Source: Microbacterium ulmi
GTDB taxonomy: Bacteria > Actinomycetota > Actinomycetes > Actinomycetales > Microbacteriaceae
Direction of reading: 5' to 3'
Assembly (NCBI RefSeq): GCF_011759705.1
Contig: NZ_JAAOZF010000001.1
Location: forward strand, 1,299,152-1,363,151
DNA length: 64,000 nt
Made by a program: the position numbers and the translations under genes. The notes below the pieces were generated by a model. That model was not told where the DNA came from. It did not search any database and was given only the letters and a program-made list of their open reading frames with translations. Below are positions 28,997 to 38,595 of the stretch, one piece after another (the first letter of the stretch is position 1; the number at the start of each line of letters is the position of its first letter).

Positions 28997-29233
28997 TCAG
29001 CGCCAGCGGGTCGTCATGAGGAAGCCGACGAACGCGATTCCGAAGCCGATCACGAGGTTCCACGAGTCCAGACCGGGGATCGGGAAAGCCATGCCGCTCA
29101 GATAGAAGACGAGAACCCAGACCAGCCCCAGGAGCATGAGTCCGATCATGATCGGCTTGAACCACACGGGGTTGGGCGCCGCATCGCCTTCGCTGCGCTC
29201 GACGAGATCGTCGTCCTTGCCAGATCGTGCCAT
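28997..29233 (-). CDS. crgA: cell division protein CrgA
   Basis: A 78-residue actinobacterial septation protein. A polar N-terminus (MARSGKDDDLVERSEGDAAP) is followed by NPVWFKPIMIGLMLLGLVWV and a second helix ending GFLMTTRWR, the family's two-helix layout. CrgA helps recruit PBPs and FtsI to the septum in mycobacteria and streptomycetes. Its position beside the pknA/pknB-rodA-pbpA cluster is the conserved actinobacterial one. Confidence 0.95.
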   Translation of the reverse strand: MARSGKDDDLVERSEGDAAPNPVWFKPIMIGLMLLGLVWVLVFYLSGMAFPIPGLDSWNLVIGFGIAFVGFLMTTRWR

Positions 29234-29287
29234 GCAGAGATTCTATCTGCCAGCGGGGTCACAGCACGCCGCCGATAAACTCGCCGT

Positions 29288-30094
29288 GTGGACGACACGG
29301 CCGTGCCGCGGGGGGCGAATCCTCGACCGACAGGACGCGCGCGCCCGAAGCGCCGTGCGTCGGTCGTCGGCGTGCTCGGCGAGCTCCTCATCACGATCGG
29401 CGCCCTCACGCTGATGTACGTCGTGTGGCAGCTCTGGGTCGGCGACTGGATCTATGCCGCGGAGCGCAGCGCCGAGGCGAAGTCGCTCTCGCAGCAGTGG
29501 CAGCAGGAGTACGAGGAGCAGGTCGCGGCATCCCCGAGTCCTCCGGCGCCCGCCGAGACGCCGGCCGAGCCCGCGCCCGTGACGGCTGATCCCGTCATCC
29601 TCCCTCAGCCCGACGACGCGCAGATCTTCGGCACGATGTACATTCCGCGGTTCGGTGCCGACTACGGGGTCGCGATCGCCGGCGGCATCTCGCGAGCGCG
29701 GACGCTCGATCCCATCGGCATCGGGCACTACCCCGGAACGCCCATGCCCGGAGAGGTCGGCAACTTCGCCGTCGCCGCGCACCGCACGACGTGGGGCAAG
29801 CCGTTCAACCGCATCGCGGAGCTGCGCGTCGGCGATGCGATCGTCGTCGAGACGCCCGGCGGCTGGTACACGTACCGCTTCCGCACCCTCGAATACGTCC
29901 AGCCCGACGCCGTCGACGTCCTCCTGCCGGTTCCGCAGGCTCCGGGCGCCGAGCCCGGCGAGCGGTACCTCACCATGACGAGCTGCAGTCCCATGTTCTC
30001 GATGACGGAGCGGATCGTGGCCTACAGCGTCTTCGACGCGTTCACCCCCCGGTCGGCGGGTCCGCCGGCGGCGCTGACGGAGGGAGTCGCCTGA
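29288..30094 (+). CDS. class E sortase
   Basis: A 268-residue sortase E. A cytoplasmic basic tail (1-24) and one membrane anchor (about 27-50) are followed by a Pro/Ala/Glu linker (80-110) and the sortase barrel. The catalytic triad is His165 (VAAHRTT), Cys233 (LTMTSCSP) and Arg242 (ERIVAY). Sortases of this class attach LAXTG-type proteins to peptidoglycan. No sorting-signal protein is encoded nearby. The GTG start is 54 bp from the divergent crgA. The next gene starts on its stop codon. Confidence 0.92.
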   Translation: MDDTAVPRGANPRPTGRARPKRRASVVGVLGELLITIGALTLMYVVWQLWVGDWIYAAERSAEAKSLSQQWQQEYEEQVAASPSPPAPAETPAEPAPVTADPVILPQPDDAQIFGTMYIPRFGADYGVAIAGGISRARTLDPIGIGHYPGTPMPGEVGNFAVAAHRTTWGKPFNRIAELRVGDAIVVETPGGWYTYRFRTLEYVQPDAVDVLLPVPQAPGAEPGERYLTMTSCSPMFSMTERIVAYSVFDAFTPRSAGPPAALTEGVA

Positions 30095-30273
30095 TGTACG
30101 CGGCGCTGTGGCACATCCTGCCGGGCCCATGGTGGATCCGGGTGCTCATCCTGATCGTCGCGCTCGCGGTCGTGCTGTACGCGCTCGTGTTCTGGGTCTT
30201 CCCGTGGGTGAGCACGTTCGTCAACCCGCAGGAAGTGACGGTCGCCCTGCCATCCCTGTCGGACCTCGTCTGA
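30094..30273 (+). CDS. small membrane protein after sortase
   Basis: A 59-residue protein with a single long hydrophobic helix (about 14-40, VLILIVALAVVLYALVFWVF) and a short polar C-terminus. It starts with ATG overlapping the sortase TGA (TGATG). It sits between sortase and the amidotransferase, an arrangement I recall from related genomes. Function unknown. Confidence 0.75.
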   Translation: MYAALWHILPGPWWIRVLILIVALAVVLYALVFWVFPWVSTFVNPQEVTVALPSLSDLV

Positions 30274-30276
30274 CCC

Positions 30277-30939
30277 GTGGTCACCCCGCGCCGGTCAGGG
30301 AACGCGGCGGCCACGCCGATCCTCGTCGTCGACAACCACGACAGCTTCGTGCACACCCTCGTGGGCTACCTCCACGAGCTGGGGGCGGAGACCGAGCTCG
30401 TGGAGGCGGATTCGATCGCTCCGGATGCCGCAGCGGCCGCGCTCGCTCCGTACCGGGCCGTGCTCGTATCGCCCGGTCCGGGAGCTCCCGCCGACGCCGG
30501 AGCCTCGATCGCCGTCGTGCGGGCGGCGGCGAGCCGCGGCATCCCGCTCCTGGGAGTGTGCCTCGGGCACCAGGCGGTCGCGGAGGCGTTCGGCGCGCGC
30601 GTCGCGCACGCCCCCGACCTCATGCACGGCATGACCTCGTTCGTGCATCACGACGGCTCTGCACTGTACGAGGGCCTTCCCGATCCGTTCCTCGCGACGC
30701 GCTACCACTCGCTCGCGGTCGTGCCTGAGACGCTCCCGCCGGGGCTCGCGGTGACCAGCCGCACGGCGGCCGGCGTCGTCATGGGCGTCTCGCACCGGGA
30801 GGTGCCCGTGCAGGGCGTGCAGTTCCACCCGGAGAGCGTGCTGACCGAGGGCGGCTACCGACTGCTCGGGAACTGGCTCGAGAGCGTGGGATACGCCGGC
30901 GCGGCCGCGCGCGGCGCAGGGCTCACGCCGCACCGCTGA
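30277..30939 (+). CDS. pabA: class I glutamine amidotransferase (PabA/TrpG-like)
   Basis: A 220-residue glutaminase subunit of aminodeoxychorismate or anthranilate synthase. Triad: Cys95 in LLGVCLGHQ, His184 and Glu186 in VQFHPES. The NHDSF (20-24) and SPGPGAP (65-71) motifs are standard. No TrpE/PabB partner is encoded in the window, so PabA versus TrpG cannot be decided; the site beside pknB is where actinobacterial PabA-like genes usually lie. It starts at GTG 30277, 3 bp after the small membrane gene. Confidence 0.88.
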   Translation: MVTPRRSGNAAATPILVVDNHDSFVHTLVGYLHELGAETELVEADSIAPDAAAAALAPYRAVLVSPGPGAPADAGASIAVVRAAASRGIPLLGVCLGHQAVAEAFGARVAHAPDLMHGMTSFVHHDGSALYEGLPDPFLATRYHSLAVVPETLPPGLAVTSRTAAGVVMGVSHREVPVQGVQFHPESVLTEGGYRLLGNWLESVGYAGAAARGAGLTPHR

Positions 30940-30946
30940 CGAACGC

Positions 30947-32644
30947 TCAGGAGCCCGTGCAGAAGGTCAGCACGACCGTGGAATGCACGGGCGCCTCACC
31001 CGGCGCGATCGACTGGGTCGCGACGATCGGATCGCCGGGAGGCGCCGGGCAGTCGGGGCTCTCCTGCGCCTCGACCGTGAGCTCGAGGCCTTCCAGCTCG
31101 CGGGTGGCGGCTTCGATCGTGTAGCCCGTGACGTCGACGACGACGACGCGACCCGTCGCGACGACGAGGTTGACCGCCGTGCCGACGGGGATGCTGGACC
31201 CCTCGGTCTGATCGGCGGAGATGACGATGCCCGCCTCGAGACCCGGATCGTTCTCCTGCCGCACCTGTCCGAGCGCGAGGCCCACGCCTTCGAGCGCCGC
31301 GCGCGCGGCATCCTGCGACAGCCCCGTGAGCGTCGGCACGACCGCCGTCTCGACGCCCTTCGACACGTAGACCTCGATGCGCTGACCCGGAGACACCGAC
31401 TCTCCGGCGACGGGATCCGTGCGGATCACGTTGCCGACGGCGACGTCCGAGCTCGTCTCGTCGATCCGGAACGCGATGAGGTCGTTGTCGCCGAGGACCG
31501 TCGCAGCCTTCTCGTAGGCCATCGCCGTCACGTCGGGGACGATCCGCGCGCTCGGCGGCACGTTCACCCAGGGACGGATCGTCATGACCCAGAACAGCAC
31601 CGCCACCAGGAGGACCGCGATGACGGCGACGCCGGCCCAGATCCATGCGACAGGCGGTCCCGCCTGCGTGCGCTTCATCGTCGTGTCGGTGCTGAGCTGC
31701 CGCAGCGATCGGGCGGTCTCCGCCGCCTGGCGAGGGTTGGGGCCGTACAGCTCGCTCGTCAGCGCGCCGACCTTGCGCTTCGACGGCGACTTCGCATCGA
31801 TCGTCGCGTCGAGAGCCTCGCGGAAGCCGGCGGCATCCTGATACCGCTGGAAGGGATCCTTCGCGAGAGCGCGCAGCGCGACGGCGTCGAGCGAGCGCGG
31901 GACGGACTCGTTGACCTCGGACGGCGGGACGGGAGCCTCGCTCACGTGCTGGTAGGCGACCGCGACGGGCGATTCCCCGCGGAACGGCTGACGCCCCGTC
32001 AGGAGCTCGTACAGCACGACCCCCGTCGAGTACAGGTCCGCGCGCGCATCGACGGGCTCGCCCTTGGCCTGCTCGGGTGAGAAGTACGCGGCCGTGCCCA
32101 GGATCGCCGTCGTCTCGGCGACGGTCGACGACGAGTCGGAGACCGCGCGGGCGATGCCGAAGTCCATGACCTTGACCTGCCCGGCATCCGTCACCATGAC
32201 GTTGCCCGGCTTGATGTCCCGATGGACGACCCCTGCCCGGTGCGAGTACTCGAGCGCCTCGAGGATGCCGTCGACATACCGCACGGCATCGCCGACCGGC
32301 ACGGGCCCCTGCGCGATGACGTCTTTCAGGAGCGAGCCGTGCACGAGCTCCATGACGATGAACGGAACGGGATGCACAGACCCGTCGGGGTAGGTCTCGG
32401 AGTCCTCGCCCGCGTCGTAGACCCGGACGATCGTCGGATGCGCCATGCGCGACGCGGCCTGCGCCTCGAGGCGGAAGCGCATGCGGAACGCGTTGTCGTG
32501 CGCGAGGTCGCGGTTGAGGATCTTGATGGCCACCTGACGGCCGAGCGTCAGGTCGTATCCCCGGTAGACGGTGGCCATTCCGCCGCGGCCGATGCGCTCG
32601 TCGACGCGGTAGCGCCCTGAAAGCACGCGCGGCTCAGCTGTCAC
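30947..32644 (-). CDS. pknB: Ser/Thr protein kinase PknB with PASTA repeats
   Basis: A 565-residue receptor kinase. The kinase domain (12-275) has the glycine loop (18-25), Lys41, the catalytic Asp143 in HRDIKPGN and DFG at 161-163. A juxtamembrane Thr-rich region and one membrane helix (about 333-355) lead to three extracellular PASTA-like repeats (from about 367). PASTA domains bind muropeptides or lipid II and couple wall status to kinase activity. GTG start after GGGGGAG. It is the last gene of the fhaA-to-pknB operon, after pknA. Confidence 0.95.
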   Translation of the reverse strand: MTAEPRVLSGRYRVDERIGRGGMATVYRGYDLTLGRQVAIKILNRDLAHDNAFRMRFRLEAQAASRMAHPTIVRVYDAGEDSETYPDGSVHPVPFIVMELVHGSLLKDVIAQGPVPVGDAVRYVDGILEALEYSHRAGVVHRDIKPGNVMVTDAGQVKVMDFGIARAVSDSSSTVAETTAILGTAAYFSPEQAKGEPVDARADLYSTGVVLYELLTGRQPFRGESPVAVAYQHVSEAPVPPSEVNESVPRSLDAVALRALAKDPFQRYQDAAGFREALDATIDAKSPSKRKVGALTSELYGPNPRQAAETARSLRQLSTDTTMKRTQAGPPVAWIWAGVAVIAVLLVAVLFWVMTIRPWVNVPPSARIVPDVTAMAYEKAATVLGDNDLIAFRIDETSSDVAVGNVIRTDPVAGESVSPGQRIEVYVSKGVETAVVPTLTGLSQDAARAALEGVGLALGQVRQENDPGLEAGIVISADQTEGSSIPVGTAVNLVVATGRVVVVDVTGYTIEAATRELEGLELTVEAQESPDCPAPPGDPIVATQSIAPGEAPVHSTVVLTFCTGS

Positions 32645-32700
32645 GGTCTCCCCCTGGCATGGAACAGAGCCAGCCTAGCCGACGGAGGCGGACCGGCCGG

Positions 32701-34416
32701 TCAGCCCGTCTCCTCCGGCTCGGGCGTCGCGGGAGCCTCGATGAGCGCCGTCGCCTCCGGCGACGAGCCCGACGTGCGCTGCCCCGCCGGCCCGCCGGAG
32801 CAGTTCGCCGTGTAGGTCACGATGATGGTCTGCCCGACGTTGGAGGTGGCCGTCAGCGTGCCGCTGCGCTGCTGCGGCGTGAACGCCGACGTCGTCTGCC
32901 CGTTCGGGAAGGTCGCATTGGTGGCCGTGAGCGTGAACGCGCTCAGCTGACCCGTGCCCGAGGGGCACACGTAGTTGGGCCACGTCACCGTGAGCGTCCC
33001 GTTGGGGGCGACGGTCGCGGCGGACAGCGCGGGAGCCTCCGGCGCCGGCATCTGCGTCAGGTCGCCGAAGCACGTCAGGGTCAGCTCGTCCTCGGGGAGG
33101 AGCATGCCGGACGGGTTGATCGACTGGACCGTGTTGACGTCGCCCTCCGTCGACGCGGCGGGGCGGTCCGGTGCGATCGTGACGACGAGGATGCCGGCTG
33201 TCAGGGCCGCCTGCTGGGCTTCGTCGCAGTTCCGGCCGACGAGCGCGAGCGCACCCACGTCGATGCGGGTCGTGGTCGGCGTCGGCGTCGTCTCGGTCTC
33301 GGTCGGGGTGATGCGCGTCGGCGACGAGTCGGTCGGACCGGGCGAGGGCGGACGGTTCGCGAACAGCGCGAAGACGGTTCCGCCGAGCACCAGCACGAGC
33401 AGGACGATGAGCGCGATGAGGGGCCACGTCCACGGACTGCGCTTGCGGGCGGGGGTCTTCGCCGGCTCCTCCTCGTCGGGCGCGGGAAGCAGGCGCGTCG
33501 CCGCCGCGGGTTCGGACGGGGACAGGAGCTGTGTGAGGTCGTCGCCGACGGACGTGCCGGTGGCGACGGCGGGAACGGCGGCCGCTGCCGCCGCCACGTC
33601 TCCTCGCCGCATCGCCGTGGCGGCGCGCGCGACGGCGGATGCCGTGGCGGGGCGGTCGTCGGGCTTCTTCGCGATCATCGCCATGACGAGGTTCTGCACC
33701 GGCACGGCCACGGTCGGCGGGAGCGGCGGGGGCTGCTCGTTGATCTGCGCCATCGCGATGGCGACCTGCGACTCGCCCGTGAAGGGACGCTTTCCGGCGA
33801 GGCACTCGTACGCGACGATGCCGAGCGAGTACGTGTCGGTCGCAGGGGATGCCGGGTGCCCGGACGCCTGCTCGGGCGAGAGGTACTGCACCGTGCCCAT
33901 GACCTGGCCGGTCGCGGTCAGCGGAACCTGGTCGGCGATGCGCGCGATGCCGAAGTCGGTGATCTTGACACGGCCGTCCGGCGTGATGAGGAGGTTGCCG
34001 GGCTTGATGTCGCGGTGGACGAGACCCGCGGCGTGGGCGGCCTGGAGCGCGGCCGACGTCTGGGCGACGATGTCGAGCGTCTTGTCTGTCGAGAGCGACC
34101 CTTCGCGTTCGAGGATCGTCGAGAGCGCCTCGCCGGGGACGAGCTCCATGACGAGGAAGGCCGAGCCGTTCTCCTCGCCGTAGTCGAAGACGCTCGCGAT
34201 GCCCTCGTGGTTGACGAGCGCGGCGTGGCGGGCCTCGGCGCGGAACCGCTCGAGGAAGCCGGGGTCGCCCATGTACTCGTCTTTGAGGATCTTGATCGCG
34301 ACGGTGCGGCCGATGACGTGGTCGGTGGCCTCCCACACTTCGCCCATGCCGCCGATGGCGATCCGCGAATCGAGTTCGTAGCGGCCGCCGAAGGTCACTC
34401 CCTGCGTCGGTCTCAT
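32701..34416 (-). CDS. pknA: Ser/Thr protein kinase PknA
   Basis: A 571-residue kinase. Kinase motifs: IAIGGMGEVWEA (19-30), Lys42, Asp136 in VHRDIKPGN, and DFG (154-156). A low-complexity linker and a membrane helix (about 331-353) precede an extracellular part. This part has one PASTA-like segment (ALALVGRNCDEAQQAALTAG) and then a beta-rich, fibronectin-like region with three cysteines. PknA phosphorylates division and wall proteins. ATG 34416 overlaps the pbpA stop (ATGA), which supports this start over the longer upstream frame. Confidence 0.94.
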   Translation of the reverse strand: MRPTQGVTFGGRYELDSRIAIGGMGEVWEATDHVIGRTVAIKILKDEYMGDPGFLERFRAEARHAALVNHEGIASVFDYGEENGSAFLVMELVPGEALSTILEREGSLSTDKTLDIVAQTSAALQAAHAAGLVHRDIKPGNLLITPDGRVKITDFGIARIADQVPLTATGQVMGTVQYLSPEQASGHPASPATDTYSLGIVAYECLAGKRPFTGESQVAIAMAQINEQPPPLPPTVAVPVQNLVMAMIAKKPDDRPATASAVARAATAMRRGDVAAAAAAVPAVATGTSVGDDLTQLLSPSEPAAATRLLPAPDEEEPAKTPARKRSPWTWPLIALIVLLVLVLGGTVFALFANRPPSPGPTDSSPTRITPTETETTPTPTTTRIDVGALALVGRNCDEAQQAALTAGILVVTIAPDRPAASTEGDVNTVQSINPSGMLLPEDELTLTCFGDLTQMPAPEAPALSAATVAPNGTLTVTWPNYVCPSGTGQLSAFTLTATNATFPNGQTTSAFTPQQRSGTLTATSNVGQTIIVTYTANCSGGPAGQRTSGSSPEATALIEAPATPEPEETG

Positions 34417-35870
34417 CTGCCCAGCACCGCCTCCATGACCTTCTTTGCGATGGGCGCCGCGATCGTGTTGCCCGTGCCCGACTGACCCTGACCCCCGCCG
34501 TCCTCCACGACGACCGCGACAGCGACTCGAGGATCGACCGCAGGGGCGAAACCGGTGAACCACAACGTGAATGGCTGTCCCGTGCCGTTCTCCGCGGTCC
34601 CGGTCTTCCCGGCCACGTCGACCCCGTCTATTCTTGCACCCGTCGCCGCGCCGGAACTGACACCGGCGACCATCATCTGCACCATCTGCTCCGCCAGATC
34701 CTCGTCGAGCGCGCGCCCGAACTCCGTGTTCTCGAACTTCTGCTGCACCGTGAGATCCGGCCCGATCACCTCATCCACCATGTGCGGGTTCATGACGACT
34801 CCGCCGTTGCCGATGCCGGCAGACACCATCGCCATCTGCAGCGGTGTCGCCGTGACCTGACCCTGGCCGAAGCCGGTCAGCGCCGTCTGCGGGTCGTCCA
34901 GTGCCCGGGGGTAGCTGGACGGCGTCGACTCGAGCGGCGTCGCGAACGACGAGTTGAACCCGTACTTCTCGGCCTCTTCGCGGATCGCCGTGTCGCCGAG
35001 CTCGACCGCGAGCTCGGCGAAGGGGATGTTGCAGCTGAGCCGCAGCGCCTCCGCGATCGTGACGGTCTCGCCGTCGCCGCAGGTTCCGCGCCACGCGTTG
35101 AAGACGACGTTGCTCGACTGCGGGAGCTGGTACGACGCGGGGTTGGGCAGGGTCGAGTCGGGTGTCCACTGGCCCGACGCGAGCGCCGCCGAGGCCACGA
35201 CGAGCTTGAACGTGGACCCCGGAGGGTTGAGGTCGCCGCCGATCGCCCGGTTGGACAGCGGGTCGTCGGAGGCGTCCTCGAGCGTGTCGTAGTACTCGTT
35301 CACGGCAGCCGTGTCGTGCGCCGCGAGCTGGTTCGTGTCGAACGACGGGCTCGAGACCATCGCGAGGATCCGGCCCGTCGCGGGCTCGATCGCGACGACC
35401 GCTCCCTGCAGCGATCCGAGCGCCTCGAACGCGGCGCGCTGGACGGCCGCGTCGAGCGAGAGCGTCACATTCGACCCGCGCGGTGGCTGGCCCGTCAGGA
35501 TCCGGTCGATGCGCGCGAGGAACTGCGAGCCGGCCGTGCCGCTGAGCTCCTGGTTCATCGCCCGCTCGATCCCGGTCGCCGACTGAAGGATCGGGTTGAT
35601 CCATCCCGTGACGTGACCCCACATGGGGGCGTCCACGTACGTGCGCTGCCAGCTGTACCTGTCGCCCGAGGGGACGGAGGTCGCGATCGCCGTGCCGCTC
35701 GCGACGATCGCGCCGCGCTGCACTTCGTACGAGTCCAGGAGTGCGCGCTCGTTGTGCGGATCGGCCGAGAGCGTCTCGGCGTGCACGACCTGGATCCAGC
35801 TCGTCGACCCGAACAGCGCGAGGAACATGATCAGCATCAGGATGCTGAGCCGCCGCAGCTCCTTCGTCAT
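34413..35870 (-). CDS. pbpA: class B penicillin-binding protein PbpA
   Basis: A 485-residue transpeptidase that cross-links peptidoglycan with its partner SEDS protein RodA/FtsW. It has an N-terminal membrane anchor (about 9-25), a dimerisation region, and the penicillin-binding domain with SxxK at Ser219-Lys222 (PPGSTFKL), SCN at 279-281 and KTGT at 422-425. I start at ATG 35870 because GGGAGG lies 8 bp upstream; the GTG at 35879 touches that signal and is unlikely. It lies between rodA and pknA, 76 bp after rodA. Confidence 0.95.
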   Translation of the reverse strand: MTKELRRLSILMLIMFLALFGSTSWIQVVHAETLSADPHNERALLDSYEVQRGAIVASGTAIATSVPSGDRYSWQRTYVDAPMWGHVTGWINPILQSATGIERAMNQELSGTAGSQFLARIDRILTGQPPRGSNVTLSLDAAVQRAAFEALGSLQGAVVAIEPATGRILAMVSSPSFDTNQLAAHDTAAVNEYYDTLEDASDDPLSNRAIGGDLNPPGSTFKLVVASAALASGQWTPDSTLPNPASYQLPQSSNVVFNAWRGTCGDGETVTIAEALRLSCNIPFAELAVELGDTAIREEAEKYGFNSSFATPLESTPSSYPRALDDPQTALTGFGQGQVTATPLQMAMVSAGIGNGGVVMNPHMVDEVIGPDLTVQQKFENTEFGRALDEDLAEQMVQMMVAGVSSGAATGARIDGVDVAGKTGTAENGTGQPFTLWFTGFAPAVDPRVAVAVVVEDGGGQGQSGTGNTIAAPIAKKVMEAVLGR

Positions 35871-35946
35871 CGGTCGCACCTCCCGGTCGTGTGCTCTGCG
35901 GCCGGGGGCGTGCCCGTGGCGGCCGGGTACGGCATCCGTCTGGACG

Positions 35947-37344
35947 TCATCCGATCACCACCCTCGGGCGGCTGCGGACGATGTCGGAGATGCGCAGCAG
36001 GAGCGCGACGATGAGCCAGTTCGCGACGAGGGAGGATCCGCCCGCCGCGAGGAACGGGGTCGTGAGGCCGGTCAGCGGGATGAGCCGCGTCACGCCGCCC
36101 ACCATGATGAACACCTGCAGCGCGATCGTGAACGACAGGCCCGTCGCGAGCAGCTTGCCGAAGTCGTCCTGCCCCGCGAGCCCGATGCGGATGCCGCGGC
36201 TCGTGAACACCATGTAGAGGCACAGGATCGCGAAGACGCCCACGAGCCCGAGCTCCTCTCCGAGGCTCGGGAAGATGTAGTCGCTCTGCGCGAGCGGAGT
36301 CAGGTACGGACGTCCCTGCCCCAGTCCCGTGCCGATGAGGCCGCCCTGCGCGAGGCCGAAGATGCCGTTGACGAGCTGGTAGCTGCTGTTGTCCATCAGA
36401 TCGGGATTGAAGGCGTCCAGCCAGTTCACGAAGCGGCCCCGCACGTAGGGGAGGATCTGCGACGCGGCGAAGGCCCCGGCGACGGCGAGGACGACGCCGA
36501 TGAGCACCCAGCTCGTCTTGCCGGTCGCGACATACAGCATCGCGACGAACATGCCGAAGATGAGCAGTCCCGTGCCGAGGTCGCGCTGCACGACGATGAT
36601 GCCCATCGAGACGAGCCACAGCACGAGGAGAGGGCCGAGCTGACGCGCGCGCGGCCACGTCATCCCGAGGAAGCGCGTTCCCGTCGACGTGAGGCTCTCG
36701 CGCGTGCGGACGAGGTACCCCGCGAAGAAGATCGCGAGCGCGATCTTCGCGAGCTCGCCGGGCTGGAAGGAGAAGAACCCCAGGTCGACCCACACGTCGG
36801 CGCCGGCATCCGCCCCGAGACCCGGCACGATCGGCAGCAGAAGCAGGAGCACGCCCACGAGCCCCGACACGTAGGTGTAGCGGAAGAGCACGCGGTAGTT
36901 GCGCAGGAACAGCACGACGGCGATCGCCCCGATGACTCCGATCGCGATCCAGGCGAGCTGTCGGGTGGACGTGGCATCCCATCCGTGCACGCGCCGGGCG
37001 ATGTCGATGCGATAGATCATCGCGAGCCCGAGGCCGGTGAGGAGGGTCGCGATGGGCACGACGAACGGATCGGCGTCGCGCGCGCGCAGACGCAGCAGGA
37101 TGTGCAGCGCGACGACGAGCGCCGTGAGGCCGCCGCAGTAGATGAGGAACGTCGCGTCGATCTCGCCCGTCGCGCCGAGCTGGACGAGGGCGATCGCGCC
37201 CGCGTTGATCGCGAACGCGAAGACCAGGAGGAACAGCTCGCGGTTGCGCTGCGTCTGGGGCACGCGGATGCGGCGAAGGGCCCGAACGACCGCCGTGTCG
37301 GCGGTGAGCGACTCGGTCAGGCCCGACGGGGTGGCCGCCGTCAT
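35947..37344 (-). CDS. rodA: FtsW/RodA/SpoVE-family SEDS glycosyltransferase
   Basis: A 465-residue polytopic SEDS protein that polymerises lipid II during growth. About 12 hydrophobic segments are visible. Family motifs include FFSFQPGELAKIALAIFFAG, VVQRDLGTGLLIFGM and SDYIFPSLGEELGLVGV, with the key Asp in QRDLGTG. The true start is ATG 37344, overlapping the pstP stop (ATGA); the upstream extension is pstP read out of frame. Pairing with PbpA in one operon suggests the two form the elongation SEDS-bPBP complex. Confidence 0.95.
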   Translation of the reverse strand: MTAATPSGLTESLTADTAVVRALRRIRVPQTQRNRELFLLVFAFAINAGAIALVQLGATGEIDATFLIYCGGLTALVVALHILLRLRARDADPFVVPIATLLTGLGLAMIYRIDIARRVHGWDATSTRQLAWIAIGVIGAIAVVLFLRNYRVLFRYTYVSGLVGVLLLLLPIVPGLGADAGADVWVDLGFFSFQPGELAKIALAIFFAGYLVRTRESLTSTGTRFLGMTWPRARQLGPLLVLWLVSMGIIVVQRDLGTGLLIFGMFVAMLYVATGKTSWVLIGVVLAVAGAFAASQILPYVRGRFVNWLDAFNPDLMDNSSYQLVNGIFGLAQGGLIGTGLGQGRPYLTPLAQSDYIFPSLGEELGLVGVFAILCLYMVFTSRGIRIGLAGQDDFGKLLATGLSFTIALQVFIMVGGVTRLIPLTGLTTPFLAAGGSSLVANWLIVALLLRISDIVRSRPRVVIG

Positions 37345-38579
37345 CGCGAGCCCTCCGTCGCTTCCCTGAGGCTCTCGGCGATGCGCCGGGCGTCCTCGAG
37401 CGAGCGGGCGGGGATCGTCTCCTCGACGGTCGTTCGCTCGAACGACGAGAGATCGGTCAGGCGGATCGCGGTGTCCTCGTACGGCGTCGAGAGCGAGATC
37501 GGCCCGATTCCCTGCTGGATGCCGCGGAAGATCACGACGGTGTCGGCGTCCGCGCCGACGAAGTACCGTGTCTGCGTCCACTGGTACCCCGCGAACAGAG
37601 CGGCCGCGAGAGCCGCGAGCACGAGGACGAAGCCCACGATCCATCCGATGCGCCGACGGCGTCCGCGCCGGCGGTCCTCCTCGATGAGCTCCTCGAGGAA
37701 CTCGGCGGCCGGCTCGAAGTGCGTCGGCTCGTTGGCGGCCTGACGAGCGGGATGCAGCCAGCCCCCGCGGCCCGACCGGGCTGCGGGGACCTCGACGCCG
37801 ACGGGGTTGGACACCGAGCCGACCATCGTGGGGGTTCCGGAGAAGAGCGGATGCTGTCCTCCCACGTCGACGATGACGATCGTGACGTTGTCGGGAGCCC
37901 CGGCGTCGAGCGCCTGCTTGAGGAGGTGGTCGGCGGTGCGGCCGGGCGCGAGCCCGAGTCCGAGCGCCTTCGCCGTGTGGGCGTCGTCGACGACGCCGGA
38001 CAGCCCGTCCGAGCAGAGCAGCCAGCGGTCGCCGGGCTGTGTCGGCATGATGAACGTGTCGACCTCGGGGTCGGCGTCCATGTCGCCGAGCACGCGCATG
38101 AGAACCGACCGCCGGGGGTGGTAGCGCGCCTCCTCAGGCGTGATGCGCCCCGAGTCGACGAGCCGCTGCACGAACGTGTGGTCGGTCGTGATCTGCGTCA
38201 GCGCGCCGTCGCGGAACAGATAGATGCGGGAGTCGCCGATGTGCGCGATGACGGCGTAGTCGTCGACCATGACGAGGGCGCTGACGGTTGTGCCCATGCC
38301 GGCGAGCTCGGGCCGCGCGTGCACCGTGTCGATCAGCTCGGTCGCGGCATCCGAGATCCCGATGCGGAGGGCGCGCTCGGCCTCGGACGTCGAGGTGTAC
38401 GGGTGGTCGAGCCGCTCGAGTCGCGAGATCGCGAGGCTCGACGCGACGTCGCCGCCCGCGTGCCCGCCCATTCCGTCGGCCACGACGAAGAGGTTCGAGC
38501 CTGCATACCCGGAGTCCTGGTTGTTGGAGCGGACCTTGCCGGTGTGCGAGATCGCGGCGCTCGAGCCTTGGAAGACCAT
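37341..38579 (-). CDS. pstP: PP2C-type protein phosphatase PstP
   Basis: A 412-residue metal-dependent phosphatase that reverses PknA/PknB signalling. The metal ligands are in place: NNQDSGY (Asp22), VVADGMGGHAGGD (Asp35), LLCSDGLSG and APDNVTIV. A basic stretch (RRRGRRRRIG) and one membrane helix near residues 315-335 anchor it, with an extracellular domain of about 80 residues at the C-terminus. It sits between fhaB and rodA, as in mycobacteria. Confidence 0.95.
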   Translation of the reverse strand: MVFQGSSAAISHTGKVRSNNQDSGYAGSNLFVVADGMGGHAGGDVASSLAISRLERLDHPYTSTSEAERALRIGISDAATELIDTVHARPELAGMGTTVSALVMVDDYAVIAHIGDSRIYLFRDGALTQITTDHTFVQRLVDSGRITPEEARYHPRRSVLMRVLGDMDADPEVDTFIMPTQPGDRWLLCSDGLSGVVDDAHTAKALGLGLAPGRTADHLLKQALDAGAPDNVTIVIVDVGGQHPLFSGTPTMVGSVSNPVGVEVPAARSGRGGWLHPARQAANEPTHFEPAAEFLEELIEEDRRRGRRRRIGWIVGFVLVLAALAAALFAGYQWTQTRYFVGADADTVVIFRGIQQGIGPISLSTPYEDTAIRLTDLSSFERTTVEETIPARSLEDARRIAESLREATEGSR

Positions 38580-38595
38580 CAGGGGGTGTCCGCCG

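Noticed and set aside
35623..37743. 706-codon open frame antisense to pbpA, rodA and pstP
   Set aside because: Spans three real genes on the opposite strand and has shadow composition.
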